Under the pieces are notes generated by a model. That model had not been told where the DNA came from and searched no databases. It was given only the letters and a program-made list of their open reading frames with translations. 64,000 bases of DNA from Psychroserpens jangbogonensis. Lineage in GTDB: Bacteria; Bacteroidota; Bacteroidia; Flavobacteriales; Flavobacteriaceae. The stretch spans positions 434,001-498,000 of the forward strand of contig NZ_JSWG01000009.1 of NCBI RefSeq assembly GCF_000797465.1, written 5' to 3'. The position numbers and the translations under genes are program-made. Below, piece by piece: positions 36,033-44,041 of the stretch (position 1 is its first letter; each line of letters starts with the position of its first letter).

Positions 36033-36374
36033 TTAAACTTTCCTTTTTGCTCTTTTTAGATCTTCCTGGTAACCTTCAAGTTTTTTTAACCATTTAGCTT
36101 CTTGTTTAGGAGATAGTTTGCCTTTTCGTTTAAGTCTATCGTATTTTTTTTGAGAGCTCTTTAATCTTTTGGTTGCACTATCAAGTCTGTCTTGATCTCT
36201 TTTTTGAGCTTTTTCGGCTTTATTCTTTCCTTTTTCTAGTTTTTTCGCCTCTTTACTTGAAACATTCTCTTTTAGTTTAAGAGTTTCAGCAATCGTCTTT
36301 CCTTCTTTTTTAACGTCTTGAGCATTTAGAGAAATGCTAAACATAAGTACGAAGATTAGGATAATATATTTCAT
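36033..36374 (-). CDS. Small exported Lys-rich coiled-coil protein
   Basis: A 113-residue protein with a signal peptide (MKYIILIFVLMFSISLNAQ). The mature part is very rich in Lys, Glu and Leu and looks like a continuous helix or coiled coil (KEAKKLEKGKNKAEKAQKRD, LKRKGKLSPKQEAKWLKKL). The start at 36374 is preferred over an in-frame ATG at 36428 because it gives a clean signal peptide. Family not recognised. Lies between the methionine aminotransferase and omega-amidase genes. Confidence 0.65.
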   Translation of the reverse strand: MKYIILIFVLMFSISLNAQDVKKEGKTIAETLKLKENVSSKEAKKLEKGKNKAEKAQKRDQDRLDSATKRLKSSQKKYDRLKRKGKLSPKQEAKWLKKLEGYQEDLKRAKRKV

Positions 36375-36439
36375 TACTTTAAATTTTATAGTTCTATATA
36401 TTAGAACCATAAATAACTTAAAAGTCACTATAGATTTAG

Positions 36440-37582
36440 TTAAATCTCATTTAGGATGTCAGCGGCTTGTTTTAAGGTCTCATTGGTTTTTGCAAAGCAA
36501 AAGCGTAATACTTTGTGATCTAGTTTATTGTCGTAAAAAACAGATAAAGGAATAGAAGCAATACCATTTTCAATAGTTAATTGTTTAGCAAATTCTACAT
36601 CATTCATAGATGTAATTTCCGAATACTCTAATACCTGGAAATAAGTACCTTTTGAAGGTTTGAATTTAAACCTTGAATCTTTAATAAGATTTAAAAAGAT
36701 ATCGCGCTTTTCTTGATAGAAATTTGGGAGCTCTAGATAATTATTTGAGTCTTGTAGATAATCGGCTAGCGCTTTTTGAGTCGGATGATGTACAGAAAAC
36801 ACATTGAATTGATGCACATTTCTAAAGGCTTCCATTAATTCTTTTGGAGCGCAACAGTAGCCAATTTTCCAGCCTGTATTATGAAAGGTTTTACCAAAAG
36901 ATGCTGTAATAAAACTACGTTGTTTTAAGTTTTTAAATCTACAAATGCTTTGATGTTGTTCACCATCAAAAATAATATGCTCATATACTTCATCACTAAG
37001 AATAATAATGTTTGTTCCATCGGTAAGTTCTTGAAGTTTCAGCATGTCATTATTACTCATCACAGTACCTGTAGGATTGTGAGGTGTATTAATGATTATC
37101 ATTTTTGTATTAGGATTGATATTGTCTTTTACTGTGTCCCAATTAATTCTATAATTTGGAGCTTCTAAGGCAATAGAAATTGCTTTTCCACCATTGGCTT
37201 CAATAGAAGGTTGATAGCTATCATAAGCTGGTTTAAATATGATGACTTCATCATTTGGTTTTATAAATGAAGAAATGATTGTAAATATGGCTTGAGTTGC
37301 ACCAGCTGTAACTGTAATTTCAGTTTCTGGATGGTAACTTAAGTTATATAGAATTTCGAATTTTTTAGATATGGCTTGACGTAATTCTAAACTTCCAGCC
37401 ATTGGTGCATACTGATTGTAACCAGAATTCATAGCTAATGTTACACCATCAATTAATTTTTGATCGCTCTTAAAATTCGGAAACCCTTGTGATAAATTAA
37501 TGGCATTGTGCTTATTGGCTAAAGCACTCATTACTGAAAAGATAGAGGTTTCTACGTTGTTGAGTTTTGGTGTGAATTGCAT
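36440..37582 (-). CDS. Methionine aminotransferase (YbdL-like, PLP class I)
   Basis: A 380-residue PLP-dependent aminotransferase. Signatures: INLSQGFPNFKSD, GYNQYAPMAGSLELRQAI, NTPHNPTGTVMSNNDM, LSDEVYEHIIFDGEQHQS and the Schiff-base Lys in SFGKTFHNTGWKIGYC. The YbdL/kynurenine aminotransferase branch uses methionine or its 2-oxoacid (KMTB) with glutamine. The start at 37582 (MQFTPKLNN) matches the family; a longer in-frame extension to 37630 would add an unrelated hydrophobic stretch. With omega-amidase and AhcY nearby, methionine salvage is the likely role. Confidence 0.88.
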   Translation of the reverse strand: MQFTPKLNNVETSIFSVMSALANKHNAINLSQGFPNFKSDQKLIDGVTLAMNSGYNQYAPMAGSLELRQAISKKFEILYNLSYHPETEITVTAGATQAIFTIISSFIKPNDEVIIFKPAYDSYQPSIEANGGKAISIALEAPNYRINWDTVKDNINPNTKMIIINTPHNPTGTVMSNNDMLKLQELTDGTNIIILSDEVYEHIIFDGEQHQSICRFKNLKQRSFITASFGKTFHNTGWKIGYCCAPKELMEAFRNVHQFNVFSVHHPTQKALADYLQDSNNYLELPNFYQEKRDIFLNLIKDSRFKFKPSKGTYFQVLEYSEITSMNDVEFAKQLTIENGIASIPLSVFYDNKLDHKVLRFCFAKTNETLKQAADILNEI

Positions 37583-37627
37583 AAAGTAAATATACAAAGA
37601 CCATTTATTCAAAAGGAAGATTAGAAA

Positions 37628-37660
37628 CAAAAAAAACCCTTACATCTCTGCAAGGGTTTT
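37628..37660 (-). terminator. Terminator downstream of ahcY
   Basis: Stem AAAACCCTT (37633-37641) with AAGGGTTTT (37652-37660), followed on the minus strand by eight T. It separates ahcY from the aminotransferase gene. Confidence 0.85.
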
Positions 37661-37694
37661 ATATGTCTAAAAGCGTTACGCTTTAGTAATTAAT

Positions 37695-39011
37695 CTAGTA
37701 CCTGTAATGTTCAGGTTTGTAAGGACCTTCAACAGTTACACCAATATAACTTGCTTGATCTTCACGAAGCTCTGTAAGCTCAACACCGATTTTTGCTAAG
37801 TGTAATTTTGCAACTTTTTCATCTAAAGCTTTAGGTAGCATATATACATCATTTCCGTAAGCTTCTTTGTTAGTCCACAATTCAATTTGCGCTAACGTTT
37901 GGTTTGTAAATGAGTTACTCATTACAAAACTTGGATGACCAGTTGCACAACCTAAGTTTACTAAACGACCTTCAGCTAAAATTATAACATCGTTTCCGTT
38001 GACGTTATATTTATCTACTTGTGGCTTAATAGTATCTTTAGTATGACCATGATTTTCATTTAACCAAGCCATATCAATTTCATTATCAAAGTGGCCAATG
38101 TTACAAACGATTGCTTTGTCTTTTAATGCTTCAAAATGACGTGATTGAACTATATCTTTATTCCCAGTAGTTGTTATTACGATATCTGTATTTCCAATAA
38201 CTGTTTCTAATTTCTTTACTTCAAAACCATCCATTGCAGCTTGTAAAGCACAAATTGGATCAATTTCTGTTACAGTAACGATACTTCCAGCACCTTTAAA
38301 AGAGGCAGCAGTTCCTTTACCAACATCACCATAACCACAAACAGTTACACGTTTACCTGCTAACATAATATCTGTTGCACGACGAATGGCATCTACAGCA
38401 GATTCTTTACAACCATATTTATTGTCAAACTTCGATTTAGTAACCGAATCATTAACATTAATTGCAGGCATAGGTAACGTTCCTGCTTTTACTCTATCGT
38501 ATAAACGGTGAACTCCGGTTGTAGTTTCCTCTGATAAACCATTAATTCCTGCTGCTAACTCTGGATATCTATCCAAAACCATATTTGTTAAATCTCCACC
38601 ATCATCTAAAATTAAATTTAATGGTTTTCTGTCTTCACCAAAGAATAAGGTTTGTTCAATACACCAATCAAATTCTTCTTCTGTCATGTCTTTCCATGCA
38701 TAAACAGCAGTTCCTGCTTCAGCAATAGCTGCAGCAGCTTGATCTTGAGTTGAGAAAATGTTACAAGAACTCCAAGTAACTTCTGCTCCAAGTGATTGTA
38801 ATGTTTCAATTAAAACAGCAGTTTGAATCGTCATGTGCAAACACCCAGCAATACGAGCGCCTTTAAGGGGTTGTGAGTCTTTATACTCTTCACGTAAACT
38901 CATTAATCCTGGCATTTCTGCTTCAGCTAATTCAATTTCTTTTCTTCCCCAAGCCGCAAGCGACATGTCTTTTACTTTGTTAGCTACGAAAGGAATTGTT
39001 TTTGTATTCAT
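37695..39011 (-). CDS. ahcY: Adenosylhomocysteinase
   Basis: NAD-dependent hydrolysis of S-adenosylhomocysteine to adenosine and homocysteine in the methyl cycle. The 438-residue protein has the signatures [32 protein letters not shown], the catalytic region [16 protein letters not shown], the Rossmann NAD motif [27 protein letters not shown] and the C-terminal KPEHYRY with its Lys and Tyr. The start at 39011 (MNTKTIPFV) is chosen over an upstream frame extension of low similarity. Confidence 0.96.
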   Translation of the reverse strand: MNTKTIPFVANKVKDMSLAAWGRKEIELAEAEMPGLMSLREEYKDSQPLKGARIAGCLHMTIQTAVLIETLQSLGAEVTWSSCNIFSTQDQAAAAIAEAGTAVYAWKDMTEEEFDWCIEQTLFFGEDRKPLNLILDDGGDLTNMVLDRYPELAAGINGLSEETTTGVHRLYDRVKAGTLPMPAINVNDSVTKSKFDNKYGCKESAVDAIRRATDIMLAGKRVTVCGYGDVGKGTAASFKGAGSIVTVTEIDPICALQAAMDGFEVKKLETVIGNTDIVITTTGNKDIVQSRHFEALKDKAIVCNIGHFDNEIDMAWLNENHGHTKDTIKPQVDKYNVNGNDVIILAEGRLVNLGCATGHPSFVMSNSFTNQTLAQIELWTNKEAYGNDVYMLPKALDEKVAKLHLAKIGVELTELREDQASYIGVTVEGPYKPEHYRY

Positions 39012-39094
39012 ATCTCTTATTTTCTTAATGTTTTTAAAAGTCGACAACTTTGGTGTTGAACTTAAAATAGTTAAATTCGCTTATCAAAATTGCC

Positions 39095-39102
39095 TAATTT
39101 TG
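39095..39102 (+). promoter_or_regulatory. -7 element (TAATTTTG) of the phosphopantetheinyl transferase operon
   Basis: TAATTTTG matches TAnnTTTG and lies 44 bp before the start at 39147, in the divergent ahcY intergenic region. No clear -33 TTG at the usual spacing. Confidence 0.4.
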
Positions 39103-39146
39103 CGTTTTAGCAGTGCAAAGATAACTATTAACTTTCAGAAAATTAA

Positions 39147-39773
39147 ATGCCTCTCTATAAAACACTCATTTCTAACTCACAAACTACTGTTAAAATCTGG
39201 AAGATTACTGAGTCTTACGAGGATTTGTTAAGACCGTTAGATTTAAAATCAAACAGTTTAGAACGGGTTTTAGGAATGAAGAGCGAGCTTCATCAACGTG
39301 GATTCTTAAGTGTTCGTCATCTTCTGAGAGATTTTGGATATACAGATCAAGATTTATATTATGACGAGAATGGGAAACCACATTTAAAAGATGGAAAGCA
39401 TATTTCTATTACACATTCTTTTACCTTTTCAGGAGTAATTATAAGTGATTCTGAAGTTGGAATAGATATTGAAAAACAGCGTGAAAAGATTGCTATTATT
39501 GCCAAGAAGTTTGTGGATTATGAGTTTAATTATGTGTCTGAAAAGGATGAAGACTACATTAAAAAACTGACAATTATTTGGGGAATTAAAGAGTCCTTAT
39601 ATAAATTGTTTGCGACGCCTGGTATGCTTTTTAGAGAACACTTTTTAGTCATTCCATTTATGCTCGATGATAATGAAACTGTAGCATGGATAGATTACAA
39701 AAACAAAAAATATAGATACAATACGCATTTCTTAGAATTTGAAGGATTCACTTGTGCTTTTGTGACAACATAA
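39147..39773 (+). CDS. 4'-phosphopantetheinyl transferase family protein
   Basis: A 208-residue PPTase-like enzyme, expected to attach phosphopantetheine to a carrier protein. It has the magnesium-binding motif VGIDIEKQ and the WGIKESLYKLFA motif of the superfamily, preceded by KPHLKDGKHISITHSFTF, which matches the third common motif. The Sfp-type length suggests a carrier other than the housekeeping ACP, but this is not certain. The GGGPS-like gene follows without a gap. Confidence 0.87.
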   Translation: MPLYKTLISNSQTTVKIWKITESYEDLLRPLDLKSNSLERVLGMKSELHQRGFLSVRHLLRDFGYTDQDLYYDENGKPHLKDGKHISITHSFTFSGVIISDSEVGIDIEKQREKIAIIAKKFVDYEFNYVSEKDEDYIKKLTIIWGIKESLYKLFATPGMLFREHFLVIPFMLDDNETVAWIDYKNKKYRYNTHFLEFEGFTCAFVTT

Positions 39774-40499
39774 ATGAAGGCAGTTTACAACAACATATTA
39801 AATTCAATTTCTAAAGGAGAAAAACTCTTAGCAGTTTTAATAGATCCTGATAAAATGGCTGTTGAAATGGTATCCGGATTTATTAAAAAGGTGAATCAAT
39901 CAATCGCTACACATATTTTTGTTGGTGGCAGTACTGTTGATGAAAATGAGACTCAAGAATTAGTTGTCAAAATTAAAGTACACACAAATTTACCTATTGT
40001 TTTATTTCCGGGTGATGTAACTCAAATTACAAATCAGGCAGATGCGTTACTGTTCTTATCCTTAATTTCTGGAACTAATCCAGATTATCTAATTAGTAAA
40101 CATATAAAGGCAGTTTCAAAATTGAGAAGTTCAAATTTGGAAGTCATACCAACAGGTTATGTTTTAATTGAAAACGGCAAACAAACTTCGGTAGAAAAGG
40201 TGACTAAAACCAAACCTTTATCTAGGCAAAATGTACAGCAGATTGTCGATACTGCTAAAGCAGGAGAGCTATTAGGTATGCAATTAGTGTATCTTGAAGC
40301 AGGAAGTGGTGCTTTAAACCCTGTGCCATTAGAAATAATTAGTACTGTAAAGCAAGAGTTAAGTATTCCTTTAATTGTTGGGGGCGGAATTAGAAGTAAA
40401 AAGCAATTGGAAGAGGCCTACAATTCTGGAGCAAATCTTGTCGTGATTGGAACTGCTTTTGAAGAAGATGTTTCCTTTTTTGATGAATTAAAAAAATAG
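39774..40499 (+). CDS. Geranylgeranylglyceryl phosphate synthase family protein (PcrB/GGGPS-like)
   Basis: A 241-residue TIM-barrel prenyltransferase. Motifs: LAVLIDPDKM (early phosphate/Mg site), THIFVGGSTVDENET, LPIVLFPGDVTQIT, FLSLISGTNPDYLI, LVYLEAGSGALNPVP and LIVGGGIRSKKQLEEAYNSG for the phosphate loop. It should join sn-glycerol 1-phosphate to a polyprenyl diphosphate, the first step of archaeal-type ether lipids. Flavobacterial members belong to the group II GGGPS branch. The biological product in this organism is unknown. It directly follows the PPTase gene. Confidence 0.9.
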   Translation: MKAVYNNILNSISKGEKLLAVLIDPDKMAVEMVSGFIKKVNQSIATHIFVGGSTVDENETQELVVKIKVHTNLPIVLFPGDVTQITNQADALLFLSLISGTNPDYLISKHIKAVSKLRSSNLEVIPTGYVLIENGKQTSVEKVTKTKPLSRQNVQQIVDTAKAGELLGMQLVYLEAGSGALNPVPLEIISTVKQELSIPLIVGGGIRSKKQLEEAYNSGANLVVIGTAFEEDVSFFDELKK

Positions 40500-40501
40500 C
40501 T

Positions 40502-40762
40502 ATGAATATATCAGTTGAACTAACATTGACGCCTTTGCATGACGATTATGAACCTGCAATTATTCATTTTATAAAACAATTACGAGCTTCTAAACTAAAA
40601 GTCTTAGAAAACCCTTTGAGCACACAAGTTTATGGAGACTATGATGAGGTGATGAGCTTGTTGACTGTTGAAATTAAAGAAGCGTTTCAGCTCATAGAGA
40701 GAGGTTTGCTTCATATGAAAATCGTAAAATCTGATAGATACGACTATGAACCACATTTTTGA
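40502..40762 (+). CDS. Thiamine-binding (MTH1187/YkoF-like) protein
   Basis: An 86-residue single-domain protein of the thiamine-binding YkoF/DUF77 type, starting SVELTLTPLHDDYEPAI and containing a mid-protein VYGDYDEVMSLL segment typical of the ferredoxin-like family fold. It begins 2 bp after the GGGPS stop and its end overlaps the PnuC-type gene by 17 bp. With the transporter next door and a TPP riboswitch 3 kb downstream, a thiamine-binding role in uptake is the best reading, though substrate binding is inferred. Confidence 0.82.
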   Translation: MNISVELTLTPLHDDYEPAIIHFIKQLRASKLKVLENPLSTQVYGDYDEVMSLLTVEIKEAFQLIERGLLHMKIVKSDRYDYEPHF

Positions 40763-41387
40763 GTTTTTTTTTGAAACCTATCAAAATAGAGCGACTCATT
40801 TAATTGTTCTCGAAGCTATAGCCTTCTTCTTTGGTATTGCAAGTGTAATATTTGCAATGCGAGAGAATATTTTGGTTTATCCTGTCGGACTTGTTGCTAC
40901 AGTAATTACAGTTTACATTTTTTTACATGATGAGCTCATGGGAGATATGATGATGAATTTTTACTATTCTGTAATGAGTATTTACGGATGGTGGAATTGG
41001 TCAAGAAAAAAGAATGATAAATATGTAGTACCAATTTCAAGAACAAGTAACAAAGAGAAGTGGATTGGATTTGGCATGTTTCTACTTACAATGCTCATAA
41101 CTTATTTGATTTATAAAGGATACGGAACAGTGATCGATTCTTCTAATTATATTGATATATTCACATCAGGTATCTTTTTTACTGCGATGTGGTTTATGGC
41201 TAATAAAAAGTTAGAAAATTGGACGCTTTGGATTTTTGCAGATATTATCACAGTCCCACTTTATGCTTATAGAGGTTGGGGAATGTTATCTTTGCAATAT
41301 TTAATATTTACCATTTTAGCAATACAAGGCTATTTAGCATGGAAGAAAAGCTTAAACAAATCTCAGAAGGAAACCCAAACTGTATAA
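40746..41387 (+). CDS. PnuC/PnuT-family vitamin permease
   Basis: A 213-residue inner-membrane protein of the PnuC family with about seven or eight transmembrane segments. A conserved aromatic cluster (YSVMSIYGWWNWSRKK) and the late motif LYAYRGWGMLSLQYLIF are visible. PnuC members move nicotinamide riboside or, as PnuT, thiamine by facilitated diffusion coupled to phosphorylation in the cell. Overlap with the thiamine-binding gene upstream and the kinase gene downstream favours thiamine, but the adjacent kinase is NadR-like, so nicotinamide riboside remains possible. Confidence 0.88.
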   Translation: MNHIFEFFFETYQNRATHLIVLEAIAFFFGIASVIFAMRENILVYPVGLVATVITVYIFLHDELMGDMMMNFYYSVMSIYGWWNWSRKKNDKYVVPISRTSNKEKWIGFGMFLLTMLITYLIYKGYGTVIDSSNYIDIFTSGIFFTAMWFMANKKLENWTLWIFADIITVPLYAYRGWGMLSLQYLIFTILAIQGYLAWKKSLNKSQKETQTV

Positions 41388-41914
41388 AAGTCGTTTTGTA
41401 TGGTCCAGAATCTACTGGAAAGTCATCACTCGCTAAAGAATTGGCTAAATATTACGATACAGTTTATGTGCAAGAGTTTTCTCGAAGTTATGCTGAAACT
41501 AAAGCAAAACAGAACCTGCAGTTATCTCAAAATGATGTTTTACCTATTGCTGTCGGACAAATTAACTCAGAAAATGAGCAACTTAAGAGAGCAAATACGT
41601 TTTTAATTTGTGATACTGACTTGCTAGAAACTAAGGTCTATTCTGAGCTTTATTATGACGGATTTTGTCCAGATCTAGTTAAAAAATATGCTTACGAAAA
41701 CACTTATGATTTATATTTTTTGACTTATATTGACACGCCTTGGGAGGCTGATTCAATTCGAGATCAACCCAATTCAAGGTTGCAAATGTTTACCGCTTTT
41801 GAACAAGCTCTAGTAGAATCTAAAAAAAGATATATTATTGTTAAAGGAAGTTTTGAAGAACGACTTAGCATTTGTAAAACCCAAATAAATGAACTTTTAA
41901 ATAAGGTAGATTGA
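41339..41914 (+). CDS. NadR-like P-loop kinase / AAA-family ATP-binding protein
   Basis: A 191-residue ATPase with Walker A GPESTGKSS (residues 22-30) and a Walker B-like stretch (TFLICDTDLLETKVYSE). The E-F-S-R-x-Y motif (VQEFSRSYAE) is as in the kinase half of NadR, which phosphorylates nicotinamide riboside. Start at 41339 (MEEKLKQ) is chosen, giving a 49-bp overlap with the permease gene; an ATG at 41276 would add unrelated residues. It probably phosphorylates the vitamin brought in by the permease: nicotinamide riboside by homology, thiamine by context. Confidence 0.8.
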   Translation: MEEKLKQISEGNPNCIKVVLYGPESTGKSSLAKELAKYYDTVYVQEFSRSYAETKAKQNLQLSQNDVLPIAVGQINSENEQLKRANTFLICDTDLLETKVYSELYYDGFCPDLVKKYAYENTYDLYFLTYIDTPWEADSIRDQPNSRLQMFTAFEQALVESKKRYIIVKGSFEERLSICKTQINELLNKVD

Positions 41915-43467
41915 TTTTTTCAGAAAAAGACATACAACAAATAGAACGTAAAGGACTGACTTTAAAAAAAGTAGAAAGACAAATTGAACTTTTTGAGAAT
42001 GGAATTCCTTTTGCTAATCTCGTCGCGGAAGCCACAATAAATGATGGCATATTAAGACTGTCTGATAATGACATACAACAGTTTATGTCTTATTTTGAAT
42101 CTAAAAAAGACATCATTTCCATTTTAAAATTCGTTCCAGCATCTGGTGCAGCGACTAGAATGTTTAAGTTTTTGTATAGTTTTTTAGAGGAATATGATCT
42201 TGAAAAAGGAAGTATAAATTCCTATATTAATAAACACAAAAACAACGAATTGTCTCTCTTTTTTATTGGTTTAGATAAATTTCCATTTTATCATACGGTT
42301 CAAGGAAGACTTAAAGAAAATCATCCCGATTTTGATTCTTTATCTATAAACGAACAAGGTTTAAAGTTTGTTCAAATGATGTTGGATCATGACAAGCTCG
42401 ATTATGGAAATTCACCAAAAGGTCTAATGCCTTTTCATGAATATAAAAACCAAGTTGTGTCTACAGCTTTTGAAGAGCATTTATATGAGTCAGCTTTATA
42501 TTCTTCAAATAATGAATCTACAAAGCTACACTTTACCATATCTGAAAAACACAATCATAAATTTGACGAAGAATTTTCTAGAATTGAACAAAAAGTAGAA
42601 GAAAAAACAGGTTCCAAGTTTGATATTTCTTTTTCATATCAAAAGGAATCTACAGATACAATTGCTGTATCACCAAAAAACAAACCGTTTAGAGAAGAAA
42701 ATGATTCTTTACTCTTTAGACCTTCAGGTCATGGCGCATTGATTGAAAATTTAAATGACCTTAATGCAGACATTATTTTCATTAAGAATATAGATAATGT
42801 TGTTACCTATAAATACAAGAATGAGGTTGCCAAATACAAGAAGGTGCTGGCAGGTATTTTATTAAAGATACAAGAGCAAGCATTTAATTATCTACACTTA
42901 TTAGATGAGGTTGTTGTTAACGAAGAACAACTTATTGAAATAGGTGAGTTTTTGGTCAATAAAATGAATGTAAAGATTAGTTCTGAGTTTGAAAAATATT
43001 CCCTTAAATATCAGATAGAATATTTAACTGAAAAACTGAATCGCCCAATTCGTGTTTGTGGAATGGTGAAAAATGAAGGAGAACCAGGAGGTGGACCGTT
43101 CTGGGTTAAAGATGAAAGCGGAAGAATATCGCTTCAAATAGTAGAATCTGCTCAAATTAATAAGAAGAGTAAACTTCAAAAACAAATTTCAAAGAATGCC
43201 ACTCATTTTAATCCTGTTGATTTGGTTTGTGGTGCTAAAAATTATAAAGGCGAAAAGTTCGATTTAAAAAAGTTTATCGATTCTAAAGCTGCTTTTATTA
43301 CCATGAAAACAAAAACAGGAAAAGATCTTAAAGCACTTGAGCTTCCTGGACTTTGGAATGGTAGCATGGCTAATTGGAATACCATTTTTGTTGAAGTTCC
43401 TTTAATTACATTCAATCCCGTAAAAACAGTTAACGATTTATTAAAAGCGCCACATCAAATCAAATAA
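41911..43467 (+). CDS. DUF4301 family protein, nucleotidyltransferase-like
   Basis: A 518-residue protein of the DUF4301 family. It starts at a TTG that overlaps the kinase stop by 4 bp (TTGA); there is no nearby ATG. The segments VPASGAATRMFKFL (residues 75-88), KGLMPFHEYKN (170-180), FRPSGHGALIEN (269-280) and ADIIFIKNIDN (286-296) occur in the order of the GxGTR, KGLxP, PxGHG and F-x-N-x-DN motifs of UDP-sugar pyrophosphorylases, suggesting a GT-A-type nucleotidyltransferase fold. No function has been assigned to the family as far as I know. ArfB is encoded 1 bp downstream. Confidence 0.82.
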   Translation: MIFSEKDIQQIERKGLTLKKVERQIELFENGIPFANLVAEATINDGILRLSDNDIQQFMSYFESKKDIISILKFVPASGAATRMFKFLYSFLEEYDLEKGSINSYINKHKNNELSLFFIGLDKFPFYHTVQGRLKENHPDFDSLSINEQGLKFVQMMLDHDKLDYGNSPKGLMPFHEYKNQVVSTAFEEHLYESALYSSNNESTKLHFTISEKHNHKFDEEFSRIEQKVEEKTGSKFDISFSYQKESTDTIAVSPKNKPFREENDSLLFRPSGHGALIENLNDLNADIIFIKNIDNVVTYKYKNEVAKYKKVLAGILLKIQEQAFNYLHLLDEVVVNEEQLIEIGEFLVNKMNVKISSEFEKYSLKYQIEYLTEKLNRPIRVCGMVKNEGEPGGGPFWVKDESGRISLQIVESAQINKKSKLQKQISKNATHFNPVDLVCGAKNYKGEKFDLKKFIDSKAAFITMKTKTGKDLKALELPGLWNGSMANWNTIFVEVPLITFNPVKTVNDLLKAPHQIK

Positions 43468-43468
43468 A

Positions 43469-43876
43469 ATGTTTGATGAACAAGCCATATTAAATGAATT
43501 AGCTTTTAAAGCCGTTCGAAGTTCTGGAGCTGGTGGACAACATGTTAATAAAACTGCATCTAAGGTTGAATTGACCTTTGATTTAGAATCTTCTGAAATC
43601 TTATCAGAAGAACAAAAAGAGTTACTTAAAACTAATTTGGAAACGAGATTAACCAAAGCTTTTGTTTTGATTTTGCAGTGTGGTGAAAGCCGAAGTCAAC
43701 ATAAAAATAAAGCTATAGTCATAAGTCGTTTTTTAGAGTTAATCAAAACCAATTTGATTGAGGACAAAGAACGAATTCCAACAAAAACACCTAAGGCAGT
43801 TAAAAGAAAGCGATTAGCAAACAAGCGCAAAAAGTCTGAGAAGAAGTCAAATCGCAAACCACCTCAAATAGATTAA
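43469..43876 (+). CDS. arfB: Alternative ribosome-rescue factor ArfB (peptidyl-tRNA hydrolase)
   Basis: A 135-residue class I release factor-like protein. The GGQ catalytic motif lies in VRSSGAGGQHVNKTASKVEL near the N-terminus, and a strongly basic C-terminal tail (KAVKRKRLANKRKKSEKKSN) is the segment that enters the mRNA channel of stalled ribosomes. The codon-recognition domain of true release factors is absent, which fits ArfB (YaeJ). It releases peptides from ribosomes without a stop codon. The gene ends the operon before the riboswitch. Confidence 0.93.
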   Translation: MFDEQAILNELAFKAVRSSGAGGQHVNKTASKVELTFDLESSEILSEEQKELLKTNLETRLTKAFVLILQCGESRSQHKNKAIVISRFLELIKTNLIEDKERIPTKTPKAVKRKRLANKRKKSEKKSNRKPPQID

Positions 43877-43894
43877 TTAAAAATTTAAAGAATA

Positions 43895-43928
43895 TTGATG
43901 CGCAATCAATAAATCTATTTTACCTTTG
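43895..43928 (+). promoter_or_regulatory. Promoter of the riboswitch-controlled receptor (TTG-N23-TACCTTTG)
   Basis: TTG at 43895-43897 and TACCTTTG at 43921-43928 fit the Bacteroidota promoter pattern. The predicted start (about 43932) lies at the 5' side of the riboswitch P1 stem. Confidence 0.6.
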
Positions 43929-43929
43929 C

Positions 43930-44019
43930 AACGTTCTCAAAAAAGGGGTGCCTATTATCGGCTGAGATCATACCCATTGAACCTGAGCAGGTAATGCTGT
44001 TAAGGAAGCGAGCATAACG
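43930..44019 (+). ncRNA. TPP riboswitch (THI element)
   Basis: The conserved THI-box parts are present in order: GGGGTGCC (43945-43952), GGCTGAGA (43960-43967), ACCC (43972-43975), TTGAACCTGA (43977-43986), CAGGTAATGCTG (43988-43999) and AAGGAA (44002-44007). A P1 stem can extend by pairing CGTT/CTC at 43932-43938 with GAG/AACG at 44011-44019. It binds thiamine pyrophosphate and should lower expression of the TonB-dependent receptor 204 bp downstream. Confidence 0.95.
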
Positions 44020-44041
44020 AAAATGTCCACTGGACATTTTT
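44020..44041 (+). repeat. Perfect palindrome after the riboswitch, possible expression platform
   Basis: A 9-bp perfect stem (AAAATGTCC 44020-44028, GGACATTTT 44032-44040) with a 3-base loop ends in five T. The hexamer AGCGAG occurs on both sides (44007-44012 and 44042-44047). It may be a weak intrinsic terminator used by the riboswitch, or a small inserted palindrome. Confidence 0.5.

Noticed and set aside
38833-39231. A 132-codon plus-strand frame spanning the ahcY start and the PPTase start
   Set aside because: It overlaps two well-supported genes on both sides and covers their promoter region.
41276-41338. Earlier ATG for the NadR-like kinase
   Set aside because: It would enlarge the overlap with the permease gene to 112 bp and add residues unrelated to the family.
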